64,000 nucleotides of DNA, from NCBI GenBank assembly GCA_030645355.1, contig JAUSNJ010000130.1, positions 1 to 64,000 on the forward strand, in the 5' to 3' direction. The notes under the pieces were generated by a model that saw only the letters and a program-made list of their open reading frames with translations, had not been told where the DNA came from and searched no databases. This document shows, one piece after another, positions 9,025 to 16,901 of this stretch (position 1 is the stretch's first letter; every line of letters begins with the position of its first letter). Made by a program: the position numbers and the translations under genes. This DNA is from Rhodoferax sp. (GTDB lineage: Bacteria; Pseudomonadota; Gammaproteobacteria; Burkholderiales; Burkholderiaceae_C).

Positions 9025-9837
9025 ATGAGACTGCAGGTCTTCGTCTTCTCTTTGTGTCTACTGCTCACCACTGGCCTGCACGCGCAGGACGCGTCGAGTC
9101 CACCCTTGGACCCGCCTGTGGGCCAGGTGCTGCGGGTGGCTACCCGCGAGGGGGTCAGCGTGCCGATCTACGCCTATTGGCAGGATGATGCGGTGGCTAC
9201 CGTGGTGCTGTATTCCGGTGGGGCCGGTGGCTATGGACGCATGGGCGACGATGGTTGGCCCGCGGGGGGCAACTTTTTGATCCGCACCGGCAAACACTGG
9301 GCCCGTCACCGGTTCAATGTAGTGATGGTGGGGCGGGCGTCGGACGGCATCGATCTGTCGCAGGGCTATGTGCGAACTGCTGACCTGCATGCCGCCGACA
9401 ACCTGGCCATCTTCCACGTGATCAAGCGCAGGAGCGAGCAGCCCATCTGGGTTATCGGCACCAGCATGGGCACCAATTCGGCAGCGGCCGTGGCGATCCA
9501 GGATAGCGAGGGTCTGGTCGCGGGTGTGGTGCTCACGTCGTCCATCCTGGCGTACAAAGTTCCAGGTGCTGTGCCCACGCAAAAGCTGGCGTCCATACGG
9601 GTACCCATGCTGGTCGTGCACCACGCGCAGGATGCCTGCTGGGCCTGTCCGCCGTCGGACGCCAGGCGGCTGGCAGACGCCCTGACCCATGCGCCTGTCA
9701 AGAAGCTCTTGCTGATCAGTGGCGGTTCTGGTGTCGGCGGTGACCCCTGTGAGCCCATGCACCACCACGGCTATGTGGGCATGCAGCAAGAGGTTGTTGA
9801 TGGGATTGCGGCCTGGATCATGCAGCCTGCGCCGTAG
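9025..9837 (+). CDS. Exported alpha/beta hydrolase-like protein
   Basis: A 270-aa protein with a clear signal peptide (MRLQVFVFSLCLLLTTGLHA then QD). The mature part resembles the alpha/beta-hydrolase fold: strand VATVVLYSGGAGGYGRMGDD (oxyanion-loop region), IWVIGTSMGTNSAAAVA as the G-x-S-x-G nucleophile elbow, MLVVHHAQDACWACPP carrying a candidate acid, and MHHHGYVG with the candidate catalytic His. Six or so cysteines could make disulfides in the periplasm. Substrate unknown. The ATG at 9025 is chosen because the signal peptide starts there; it lies shortly after the flavin-oxidoreductase stop. Confidence 0.8.
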   Translation: MRLQVFVFSLCLLLTTGLHAQDASSPPLDPPVGQVLRVATREGVSVPIYAYWQDDAVATVVLYSGGAGGYGRMGDDGWPAGGNFLIRTGKHWARHRFNVVMVGRASDGIDLSQGYVRTADLHAADNLAIFHVIKRRSEQPIWVIGTSMGTNSAAAVAIQDSEGLVAGVVLTSSILAYKVPGAVPTQKLASIRVPMLVVHHAQDACWACPPSDARRLADALTHAPVKKLLLISGGSGVGGDPCEPMHHHGYVGMQQEVVDGIAAWIMQPAP

Positions 9838-9921
9838 TGGAGCGGGCCACAGTAGTCGGTTGTCAAGTGCCACCGATGTGCTTATCCTTCGCTGAGTGAC
9901 TACAAGAAGAGGAGCATCACC

Positions 9922-11475
9922 ATGTTTGGCAATTCCTTGAAAATTGGCGTTCGTCTGGGGTTTGCATTTGGCGCCGTGCTGATCATCACTGGCCTGATCG
10001 CCGCCGTTGGCGTGTGGCGACTGGGCACACTGCGAGCGGCGGCGCATGAGCTGGCCACGGTAGAGCTGGAACGCAGCTCCTTGTCGCAGAAGTGGACGGC
10101 CGACATCAACCTCAATTGGGTGCGCACCACGGCCGCGCTCAACGCCACGGACCCTGCGTACATCCAGAAGCTGCAGAAGGAGATGGACGCAACCTCCAAG
10201 ACCATTGGTGAAACCCAGAGCCGCCTGACGCCCTTGATCCAGGACGACAAAGGTCGCGACCTGGTGGCCACCATCGGCAAGATGCGCGAGTTGTACCGCG
10301 GTCCCCGCGCGGAATTGATGAAGAAGAAGCTGGCGGGCGACGACGTGGCGTCGGCCGTCAACACCACGTTGCGGCCCCTGGCCGACAACTACCTCCAGGC
10401 GCTGGTGGCGCTGGAGCAGCACATGGACCAGCGCCTGGCGCGAAGCCAGGCCGAGACCGCAGCCATCGCCATTGCCAGCCAGACCATCCTGGGCGTGGGG
10501 GCCATGGTGTCGCTGGTTCTGGGAGTCGCATGTGCGTGGTTTGCCACCCGCTCCATTACCCGCCCCATCGGGCGAGCGGTGCTGTCTGCGCAGGCCATCA
10601 TGCAGGGAGATCTGGGCATCGCCATCGAGTCCGAGGGCACCGATGAAGCGGCGCAGCTCCTGCAAGCCCTGATCGCCATGCGGGACAACCTGGCGCGCAT
10701 CGTGGGCGAGGTGCGCGACAACGCCGACGGCGTCTCCACCTCCAGCGCCGAGATCGCCCATGGCAACCACGACCTGTCGACGCGCACCGAGAGCCAGGCC
10801 AGCGCCCTGCAGCAGACGGCCGCGTCAATGGAGGAGTTGAGTTCCACGGTGACCCAAAATGCCGAGAGTGCACGCCAGGCCAACCAGTTGGCCGTCAGTG
10901 CGTCGGCCATTGCCATCCGGGGCGGCAACGTGGTCGGTCAGGTGGTGGAAACCATGAAGGGCATCAACGACTCGTCGAACAAGATTTCGGACATCATCAG
11001 CGTCATCGACGGCATCGCCTTTCAGACCAATATCCTGGCCCTCAATGCCGCGGTGGAGGCCGCACGTGCCGGTGAACAGGGACGGGGGTTCGCCGTGGTG
11101 GCCAGCGAGGTGCGGGCGCTGGCGGGCCGATCGGCAGATGCGGCCAAAGAGATCAAGACCCTGATCCATGCCAGCGTCGAGCGGGTCGAGCACGGCACGG
11201 TGCTGGTTGACCAGGCCGGCGTCACCATGACCGAAGTGGTGGACTCCATCAAACGCGTGACGGACATCATGGGCGAGATCAGCATGGCCAGCCAAGAGCA
11301 AAGCACGGGTGTCTCGCAGGTGGGCGACGCGGTGCAGCAAATGGACCAGGTCACCCAGCAGAACGCCGCGCTGGTGGAGGAAATGGCAGCCGCCGCCAGC
11401 AGCCTGCGCACCCAGGCCAAGGCGCTGGTGGACGTGATGGCGTTTTTCAACCTGCAGCGGGCCTTGCCGGCCTGA
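9922..11475 (+). CDS. Methyl-accepting chemotaxis protein
   Basis: A 517-aa transmembrane chemoreceptor. TM1 spans about residues 12-34, a four-helix-bundle ligand domain follows to about 190, and TM2 spans 190-212. A HAMP domain ([18 protein letters not shown]) leads into the long signalling coiled coil whose tip carries [21 protein letters not shown] and [17 protein letters not shown]. It lacks a C-terminal NWETF-type pentapeptide, so it would rely on CheR/CheB without tethering. The ATG follows AAGAGGAGCATCACC. No other chemotaxis genes are in the window, so it is an orphan receptor. Its ligand cannot be predicted. Confidence 0.95.
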   Translation: MFGNSLKIGVRLGFAFGAVLIITGLIAAVGVWRLGTLRAAAHELATVELERSSLSQKWTADINLNWVRTTAALNATDPAYIQKLQKEMDATSKTIGETQSRLTPLIQDDKGRDLVATIGKMRELYRGPRAELMKKKLAGDDVASAVNTTLRPLADNYLQALVALEQHMDQRLARSQAETAAIAIASQTILGVGAMVSLVLGVACAWFATRSITRPIGRAVLSAQAIMQGDLGIAIESEGTDEAAQLLQALIAMRDNLARIVGEVRDNADGVSTSSAEIAHGNHDLSTRTESQASALQQTAASMEELSSTVTQNAESARQANQLAVSASAIAIRGGNVVGQVVETMKGINDSSNKISDIISVIDGIAFQTNILALNAAVEAARAGEQGRGFAVVASEVRALAGRSADAAKEIKTLIHASVERVEHGTVLVDQAGVTMTEVVDSIKRVTDIMGEISMASQEQSTGVSQVGDAVQQMDQVTQQNAALVEEMAAAASSLRTQAKALVDVMAFFNLQRALPA

Positions 11476-11542
11476 CGATCCCCATGACAGCCCTCGCGTC
11501 GCGCTTGGTGAAGCGTGCTAGGTAGTGGTGGTCGAGTTGCAG

Positions 11543-11589
11543 GATGCTACTATTTAGATAGCATCGTATGCATGTTTCACGAGGGCTAG
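11543..11589 (-). repeat. Dispersed hairpin repeat, copy C
   Basis: On the minus strand this reads TAGCCCTCGTGAAA and then a hairpin with perfect 7-bp arms GATGCTA/TAGCATC (11543-11565). It fills the gap between two convergent genes (chemoreceptor and NUDIX hydrolase) and could work as a transcription stop from either side. Confidence 0.8.
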
Positions 11590-11599
11590 AGCCCGATTC

Positions 11600-12466
11600 T
11601 TATGTGAACAATGCGTCGAAACCGTCCACGGGTTCAAAGCGTTTGTTGCGGTACAGAAGCCGGGTCTGCCCAGGCAGCGCCTGCTGGCGTACCGAGTGCG
11701 CCGGGTCTCCGGGGTAGCACAGCACGCGGGTGCCGCCTTCGTCAAACGATTCGGGCAGCACCAGAGGTGGCAACTGCGCCCGCGCAGCGTCCATGACACT
11801 GGCGACCGTGGGGTGGCGGGCCAGGTGCGCCAGGCTCATGATCTGGGGTGGCGCCAGCTGGATCTGGCCATTCCAGTACTGCTCCAGCGCGGTGCGCGGG
11901 GGTAGCCACACGCTCTCGGTGGCTTCGTGGTCGTCGTGCGTGGCCTCTTGTTCAGCCGGCACGGCGGCCACAAAGAAACGTGTGTCAAAGCGTTTGTTGG
12001 TGATGGATGGCATGCGCGGCGTAATCCAGCGGCTCCACGGCAGGACGTTGCGGGTTTGCAGGCGCACCTGCAGCTCGGCCAGCATCTGGTTAAACGGTTT
12101 GGCCTTGTCCTGCAGCAGGGCGGCGCGTGCGACTGCGATGTCGGGCGTGAACAGCACGCGGGACTCTTCAAAGGCCTCGCGCAGTGCCGCCACATACAGG
12201 CCGGTGGCGGTGCCCACATCGGTCTGGGGCTCGCCCAGAGCGGCGTGCAACTGCGCCGGGTCCTGGTCCAGATAGGCCTGCGGGTCGAGCCGGCAGTCGC
12301 TGTCGTCGAGCTTGCCTCCCGGAAACACATAGGCGCCGCCCAGCACGTCCGACAGGCCGTGGCGCTTGACCAGAAACACCTCCAGCCCGTGCGGGGCGTC
12401 GCGCAGCATGACGACGGTTGCGGCGTGGCGGGGCGGGGCGGTTGGAATTTCGGAGTTCAGTTCCAT
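11600..12466 (-). CDS. NUDIX hydrolase (NUDT19-like)
   Basis: A 288-aa NUDIX protein. The N-terminal PPRHAATVVMLRDAPHGLEVFLVKRH strand pattern, the GGAYVFPGGKLDDSD loop and the helix AALREAFEESRVLF carry the NUDIX signature (REAFEE provides the metal-binding glutamates). The spacing between the FPGGK loop and the REAFEE helix is long, as in the NUDT7/NUDT19 acyl-CoA diphosphatase group; that substrate is a family-based guess. It lies divergent from an SDR gene of the kind found in acyl-CoA metabolism, which fits loosely. No Shine-Dalgarno stands out before the ATG. Confidence 0.85.
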   Translation of the reverse strand: MELNSEIPTAPPRHAATVVMLRDAPHGLEVFLVKRHGLSDVLGGAYVFPGGKLDDSDCRLDPQAYLDQDPAQLHAALGEPQTDVGTATGLYVAALREAFEESRVLFTPDIAVARAALLQDKAKPFNQMLAELQVRLQTRNVLPWSRWITPRMPSITNKRFDTRFFVAAVPAEQEATHDDHEATESVWLPPRTALEQYWNGQIQLAPPQIMSLAHLARHPTVASVMDAARAQLPPLVLPESFDEGGTRVLCYPGDPAHSVRQQALPGQTRLLYRNKRFEPVDGFDALFT

Positions 12467-12597
12467 GGGGCGGTGTCTCGGTCTTGACGCAAGTCAGCGA
12501 AGGGCTGGGTTGAGTGAATTACAGTATCCAATGATTCGCAGCGCGGCTTTGCGGTGCTGTTTGTGTGCTGGTGGAATTCATTTGCAAGGGTATTTGT

Positions 12598-13506
12598 ATG
12601 AGCATAGATTTCAAGGGGCGTGTTGCCATTGTGACGGGTGCGGGTGGCGGTTTGGGTCGCCAACATGCCTTGGGGCTGGCGGCGCGTGGTGCGAAGGTGG
12701 TGGTCAACGATCTGGGCGGCGCCCGCGACGGCTCGGGGCACTCCCTGACGGCTGCGGAGTCCGTTGTCGCGGAAATCCGCGCGGCGGGTGGTGAGGCCAT
12801 CGCCAATGGCGCGTCGGTGACTGACTGGGAGGCGGTGCAGGCCATGGTGCAGCAGGCCATCGACACCTGGGGCCGCGTCGATATTCTGGTCAACAACGCC
12901 GGCATTCTGCGCGACAAGACCTTTGCCAAGATGGACCTGGCCGATTTCCGGCTGGTCATTGATGTGCACCTGATGGGCGCCGTGCATTGCACCAAGGCGG
13001 TCTGGCCGCACATGGTGGAGCAGAAATACGGTCGCATCCTGATGACCACATCCAGCACGGGCCTGTACGGCAATTTTGGCCAATCCAACTATGGTGCGGC
13101 CAAGCTGGCGCTGGTGGGCTTCATGCAGACACTGGCGCTGGAAGGCGCCAAGTACGACATCCGTGTCAATTCGCTGGCGCCCACGGCGGCCACCCGCATG
13201 ACCGAGGGCCTGATGCCCGAGGCCGTGCTGGCCGCGCTGCAACCGCAGGCGGTGGTGCCGGCCATGCTGGTGCTGGTGTCCGAGGACGCACCCACCCGCA
13301 CGATCCTGTGCGCGGGCGGTGGCAACGTGGAGGCGGCAAACATCACGATGACGCAGGGCGACTGGATCGGACTGGGCAGCGACGCGCCGGAACGGTTGGC
13401 CGCACAACTCGACCAGGTGCGCGACCGCACCAACGAAATGGTGCCGCCCAATGGCTCGGCCCAGGGTGCGCACGAAGTGGCCCACGCCACGGTCAAGCTG
13501 GCCTGA
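12598..13506 (+). CDS. SDR family oxidoreductase (MFE-2 dehydrogenase-like)
   Basis: A 302-aa NAD(P)-dependent short-chain dehydrogenase. It has the long cofactor motif GRVAIVTGAGGGLGRQHALGLAARG, the NDLGGARDGSGHS insertion typical of the 3-hydroxyacyl-CoA dehydrogenase part of peroxisomal multifunctional enzyme 2, VNNAG, and the catalytic Ser/Tyr/Lys set (TTSSTGLYGNFGQSNYGAAK). The extra C-terminal 40 residues after the Rossmann domain also fit this group. A role in beta-oxidation or a related acyl-CoA reduction is likely. The ATG at 12598 is preferred because the motif-containing N terminus begins there; an upstream ATG is out of place for the family. Confidence 0.87.
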   Translation: MSIDFKGRVAIVTGAGGGLGRQHALGLAARGAKVVVNDLGGARDGSGHSLTAAESVVAEIRAAGGEAIANGASVTDWEAVQAMVQQAIDTWGRVDILVNNAGILRDKTFAKMDLADFRLVIDVHLMGAVHCTKAVWPHMVEQKYGRILMTTSSTGLYGNFGQSNYGAAKLALVGFMQTLALEGAKYDIRVNSLAPTAATRMTEGLMPEAVLAALQPQAVVPAMLVLVSEDAPTRTILCAGGGNVEAANITMTQGDWIGLGSDAPERLAAQLDQVRDRTNEMVPPNGSAQGAHEVAHATVKLA

Positions 13507-13507
13507 G

Positions 13508-14716
13508 TCAGCTGGGTGGAAAGAGCGGAACCTGGGTCGGCACGCCGTCGGGCGCGTGCAACTCGGCGAGCGCCAGGCGTTCGGCCTGGTCGATCACCGT
13601 CACCGGGTCGGCGTGATCGGTGTTGATCGACAAGGCTCCGATGCCAAAGCTCGGAACAAAGGCGTGGTTGCTGCCGTCCCTGCCGGTGACGTGCAGGGGT
13701 TTGGCCATCAGGTAGTGCAGCCTCTGCAGGGTTTTTTCTACCAGTCGGGTCTTGCTGTCGGTGGAGATCACCACCACGAAGCACCGCGGATGGTAGAGCC
13801 CCAGCACATTGCGAAAACCCGCTGCGCGGCGCATCCGTGCCGACAGGGTTGCCAGGATCTGCTGGTCGACATGGTGACCCACCGTATCCGCCAGTTCGTA
13901 CAGGTTGCGCATGTGCAGGCAGATGACGGTGCACTCCTGGTTGCGCCGGCCACTGCGCCAAAAGGCATCGTCCACCTTGGAGATCAGCACCGAGCCCCTG
14001 GGCAGTCCGGTCGCCTGGTCGTCGCCCTGTGCCAAACCGGCCAGGCGCTGCAGGCGGCGATCAGCACGGTCACGGCGCAAGCCCAGATAGGTGCCCAGCA
14101 TGAAGAAGGCAATCGTACACATCGCCGTAAGTACCCAGCCGACGATTCCCAGGTCGTAGTGCAGAGCCCGCGCGTACAGCCCGGCCGCCATGCAGGCCAG
14201 CAAGCCGCTGGCCGCGAGAATGCCCCGCGCCAGCCGGTCGCCCAGTGCAACCGCGCGCAGCGAGGCGATGGCAGGAAGCAGCACCGAAAACCCGTTGATC
14301 GTGGCCGTTGCCAGCAGCAGGGTATGCCACTGTTCTGGCGGGGCCAGGAGGGTCAGCACCGCCATGACGCAGGCCGCCAGCATCAGCCCCAGTACGCCAC
14401 ACCGGATGGTGAGGCGCACGATACGGTCTTCGGCCGCGACACCCATCCACAGCCCCAGGTAGCTCAGAGCCAGCGCGCCGCTGAGCAAGCCCATGCTGTT
14501 TTGCAGAATGTGCACCGCATGCCGGGACAGGTCCGGAAACAGGGTTTGCGTGAGCCCGGTCAACAGCACGCAGGCCGCCCCAGTCAGGGCCACAAACACA
14601 AAGGCCCGCCAGGCCGCCAGACTGCGCCGGAGCAATGCGTCGGACAGGGCGAATGCCGCCAGCGTGGCCAAGCCACCCAGCATTGCAGACCACACTACCG
14701 TTTCTGTCGTGTCCAT
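13508..14716 (-). CDS. Membrane protein with degenerate GGDEF domain
   Basis: A 402-aa protein. Residues 1-215 contain about six to seven membrane spans (for example MLGGLATLAAFALSDALL and VLTAMCTIAFFMLGTYLGL). The C-terminal 180 residues follow the GGDEF domain layout but key residues are lost: where the family has the metal-binding DxDxFK motif it has CLHMRNLYE, and in place of GGDEF it reads LYHPRCFVVV. It is therefore unlikely to make cyclic di-GMP and may act as a ligand-binding or scaffold pseudo-enzyme. Its stop lies one base from the convergent SDR stop. Confidence 0.75.
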   Translation of the reverse strand: MDTTETVVWSAMLGGLATLAAFALSDALLRRSLAAWRAFVFVALTGAACVLLTGLTQTLFPDLSRHAVHILQNSMGLLSGALALSYLGLWMGVAAEDRIVRLTIRCGVLGLMLAACVMAVLTLLAPPEQWHTLLLATATINGFSVLLPAIASLRAVALGDRLARGILAASGLLACMAAGLYARALHYDLGIVGWVLTAMCTIAFFMLGTYLGLRRDRADRRLQRLAGLAQGDDQATGLPRGSVLISKVDDAFWRSGRRNQECTVICLHMRNLYELADTVGHHVDQQILATLSARMRRAAGFRNVLGLYHPRCFVVVISTDSKTRLVEKTLQRLHYLMAKPLHVTGRDGSNHAFVPSFGIGALSINTDHADPVTVIDQAERLALAELHAPDGVPTQVPLFPPS

Positions 14717-14796
14717 GCAGAATTATGGGTTAGCCAGCACCGATTGCCGCGGTGTGGTACCTTTGCGCCCCACAGAAAGTTGAAGGGTCATTTGGC

Positions 14797-16338
14797 ATGC
14801 ATATTAATTCGCTAGCATTCGATGCGCTGACTCCATCGCGCATCCAGGGTATTCGCCGTGGGGTGGAAAAAGAGAGTCTGCGCACGCTGGCGACTGGCCG
14901 GCTGGCGATCACACCGCATCCCAAAGGGCTGGGCTCGGCGTTGACGCATCCCCACATCACGACGGATTTCAGTGAATCCCAGGTGGAGTTGATCACCGGC
15001 GTGCATGCGGGCGCGCAGGCCTGCCTGGACGAACTGACCCAGATCCAGCAGATGACCATGCGCGAACTGGGCGATGAAATGCTGTGGGTGTCCAGCATGC
15101 CCTGTGGCTTGCCGCAGGATGATGAAATTCCGCTGGGCCAGTACGGCACGTCCAACGTCGGCCGCTCCAAGACGGTGTACCGCCGGGGCCTGGGCTACCG
15201 CTACGGTCGGCGCATGCAGACGATTTCGGGCATCCACTACAACTGGTCGCTGCCCGATGTGTCCAGCGAACAGTACTTTGGCCTGATTCGCAACTTCCGC
15301 CGCCATGCGTTCCTGCTGCTGTACCTGTTTGGTGCCTCGCCGGCCGTGTGTTCCACCTTTGTGGCGGGACGCCAGCACCAGCTGCAATCGCTCAATGCAC
15401 ACACCATGTACCTGCCCTATGCCACCTCGCTGCGCATGGGGCGCCTGGGCTATCAAAGCGATGCGCAAGCCTCGCTGGCGGTCAGCTACAACAGCCTGGA
15501 GGGCTATGGCAGTTCACTGCAGGGCGCCCTGACGACGGCCTATCCGGCCTATGAGGCCATTGGCGTGCGCGGCCCGGACGGCGAGTACCGCCAGTTGGCC
15601 ACCAGCCTGCTGCAAATCGAGAACGAGTTCTACGGCACCATTCGCCCCAAGCGCGTCATCTTCCCCGGTGAGCGACCGCTGCATGCGCTGCGCGAGCGCG
15701 GTGTGGAGTATGTGGAAGTGCGCCTCATGGACCTGGACCCGTTTGAGACCATGGGCATCAACAGCCAGACCATGCGCTTTCTGGATGTGTTCCTGTTGCA
15801 CTGCCTGCTCAGGGACAGCCCGCCGGATACACCGCAGGAAATTGCCGCGCTGGCGCACAACCAGCACCACGTTGCGGAGCGGGGGCGTGAGCCCGGGCTG
15901 CAACTCGAACGGGGTGCGGGCACGGTGTCACTGACGGACTGGGGACTGGAGCTGGTGGAGCAACTCGCACCGATCGCCCGTCAGCTCGATGCTGCCCATG
16001 CGTGCACCGACTACACGGCGGCCGTTACCGCAGCAGTGCAGGGACTGCACCACCCTGAAACCCTGCCATCGGCGCGTGTGTTGCGCGCCGTGACCGAGCA
16101 GTTTGATGGTTCGTTCGTGGCCTTTGCCAGGGCGCAGTCGCTGTTGACCAAACAGGCCATGCTGGACCTGCCGGTGCCGCCCGATCTGCAGGCCCGCTTT
16201 GAGCAGATGGCGGCCAACTCCTGGCAGGAGCAACGCCGGATTGAAGCGGCAGACAGCCTGCCGTTTGACCGCTACCTGCAGGAATACCTCTCACCCCGGC
16301 ACCTCGTTCCCGTCACAAAACACACGGCTAAGGTATGA
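14797..16338 (+). CDS. gshA: Glutamate-cysteine ligase
   Basis: This enzyme catalyses ATP-dependent formation of gamma-glutamylcysteine, the first step of glutathione synthesis. It belongs to the Escherichia coli type of about 515 aa; with this start it is 513 aa. Recognisable segments are IRRGVEKESLRTLATGRLA at the N terminus, TDFSESQVELITG, LWVSSMPCGLP, HYNWSLP, SLRMGRLGYQS, YGTIRPKRV and VEYVEVRLMDLDPF, which together form the glutamate and ATP/Mg sites. An upstream GTG-type extension to 14752 exists but the ATG at 14797 matches the normal N terminus. It is divergent from the degenerate GGDEF gene. Confidence 0.95.
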   Translation: MHINSLAFDALTPSRIQGIRRGVEKESLRTLATGRLAITPHPKGLGSALTHPHITTDFSESQVELITGVHAGAQACLDELTQIQQMTMRELGDEMLWVSSMPCGLPQDDEIPLGQYGTSNVGRSKTVYRRGLGYRYGRRMQTISGIHYNWSLPDVSSEQYFGLIRNFRRHAFLLLYLFGASPAVCSTFVAGRQHQLQSLNAHTMYLPYATSLRMGRLGYQSDAQASLAVSYNSLEGYGSSLQGALTTAYPAYEAIGVRGPDGEYRQLATSLLQIENEFYGTIRPKRVIFPGERPLHALRERGVEYVEVRLMDLDPFETMGINSQTMRFLDVFLLHCLLRDSPPDTPQEIAALAHNQHHVAERGREPGLQLERGAGTVSLTDWGLELVEQLAPIARQLDAAHACTDYTAAVTAAVQGLHHPETLPSARVLRAVTEQFDGSFVAFARAQSLLTKQAMLDLPVPPDLQARFEQMAANSWQEQRRIEAADSLPFDRYLQEYLSPRHLVPVTKHTAKV

Positions 16339-16342
16339 ACGT

Positions 16343-16356
16343 TTGATGCACATCAA
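16343..16356. promoter_or_regulatory. FNR/ANR-type binding site upstream of hsp20
   Basis: TTGATGCACATCAA matches the FNR/ANR consensus TTGAT-N4-ATCAA perfectly, with flanking T and A extending the palindrome. It lies 114 bp before the Hsp20 start codon and just after the gshA stop. A weak -10 candidate (TACATA) is at 16397-16402, which would place the site near -60. Oxygen-limited induction of the small heat-shock gene is the inference. Confidence 0.7.
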
Positions 16357-16469
16357 AGGGTCCGCGGTGCGCCCTTGAAGATGCCCATGGATGACCTACA
16401 TACAGCATAAGACGGCGCCAGGGTGGTGCCGTTGTCCACGCTGTGTGAAGGAGAGTAATCAAGAATGCA

Positions 16470-16889
16470 TTGATCAACCGTGGCAGTTTTCTGGATGATT
16501 TTTTCCGCGATGTTGCCCCCGGCTTTTACGTCAAACCCCTGCATGGCGACCCATTGCCGACAGCGGCCCAGATCAAGGTTGACGTCAAGGAAGACGACAG
16601 GGCCTATACGGTCCATGCGGAGATTCCGGGCGTGGCCAAGGAAGACATCCATGTGTCGCTGGACGGCAACCTGGTGACCCTGCGGGCCGAGGTCAAGCAA
16701 CAGGACTTGCAAACCAAGGAAGAGAAGGTGTTGCGCAGCGAGCGCTACTTTGGCGCCGTGTCGCGCAGTTTTCAGTTACCCATGGATATTGACCAGGCCG
16801 AATCCAAGGCCAAGTACGACAACGGAGTGTTGACGTTGAGCTTGCCGAAGAAAACCGGTGGCCGAGCACAACGCCTGGCAATCGATTGA
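16470..16889 (+). CDS. Hsp20/alpha-crystallin small heat-shock protein
   Basis: A 139-aa ATP-independent holdase chaperone. The alpha-crystallin domain runs from about residue 40 to the end (IKVDVKEDDRAYTVHAEIPG, then the conserved YDNGVLTLSLPKK near the C terminus). The start is odd. A good Shine-Dalgarno (AAGGAGAG, 16448-16455) is followed at ideal distance by in-frame AAG AAT GCA TTG ATC, where an ATG at 16461 would give the expected MNALINRGSF. The nearby ATG at 16465 is out of frame and hits TGA at once. Translation presumably begins at TTG 16470, with lengthened spacing. A perfect FNR-type site lies upstream. Confidence 0.85.
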   Translation: MINRGSFLDDFFRDVAPGFYVKPLHGDPLPTAAQIKVDVKEDDRAYTVHAEIPGVAKEDIHVSLDGNLVTLRAEVKQQDLQTKEEKVLRSERYFGAVSRSFQLPMDIDQAESKAKYDNGVLTLSLPKKTGGRAQRLAID

Positions 16890-16901
16890 GCCCGTCTGCC
16901 G

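Noticed and set aside
7608-9071. Open frame of 487 codons on the minus strand
   Set aside because: Antisense of the old-yellow-enzyme gene.
9058-10770. Open frame of 570 codons on the minus strand
   Set aside because: Antisense of the hydrolase and chemoreceptor genes, without recognisable domains.
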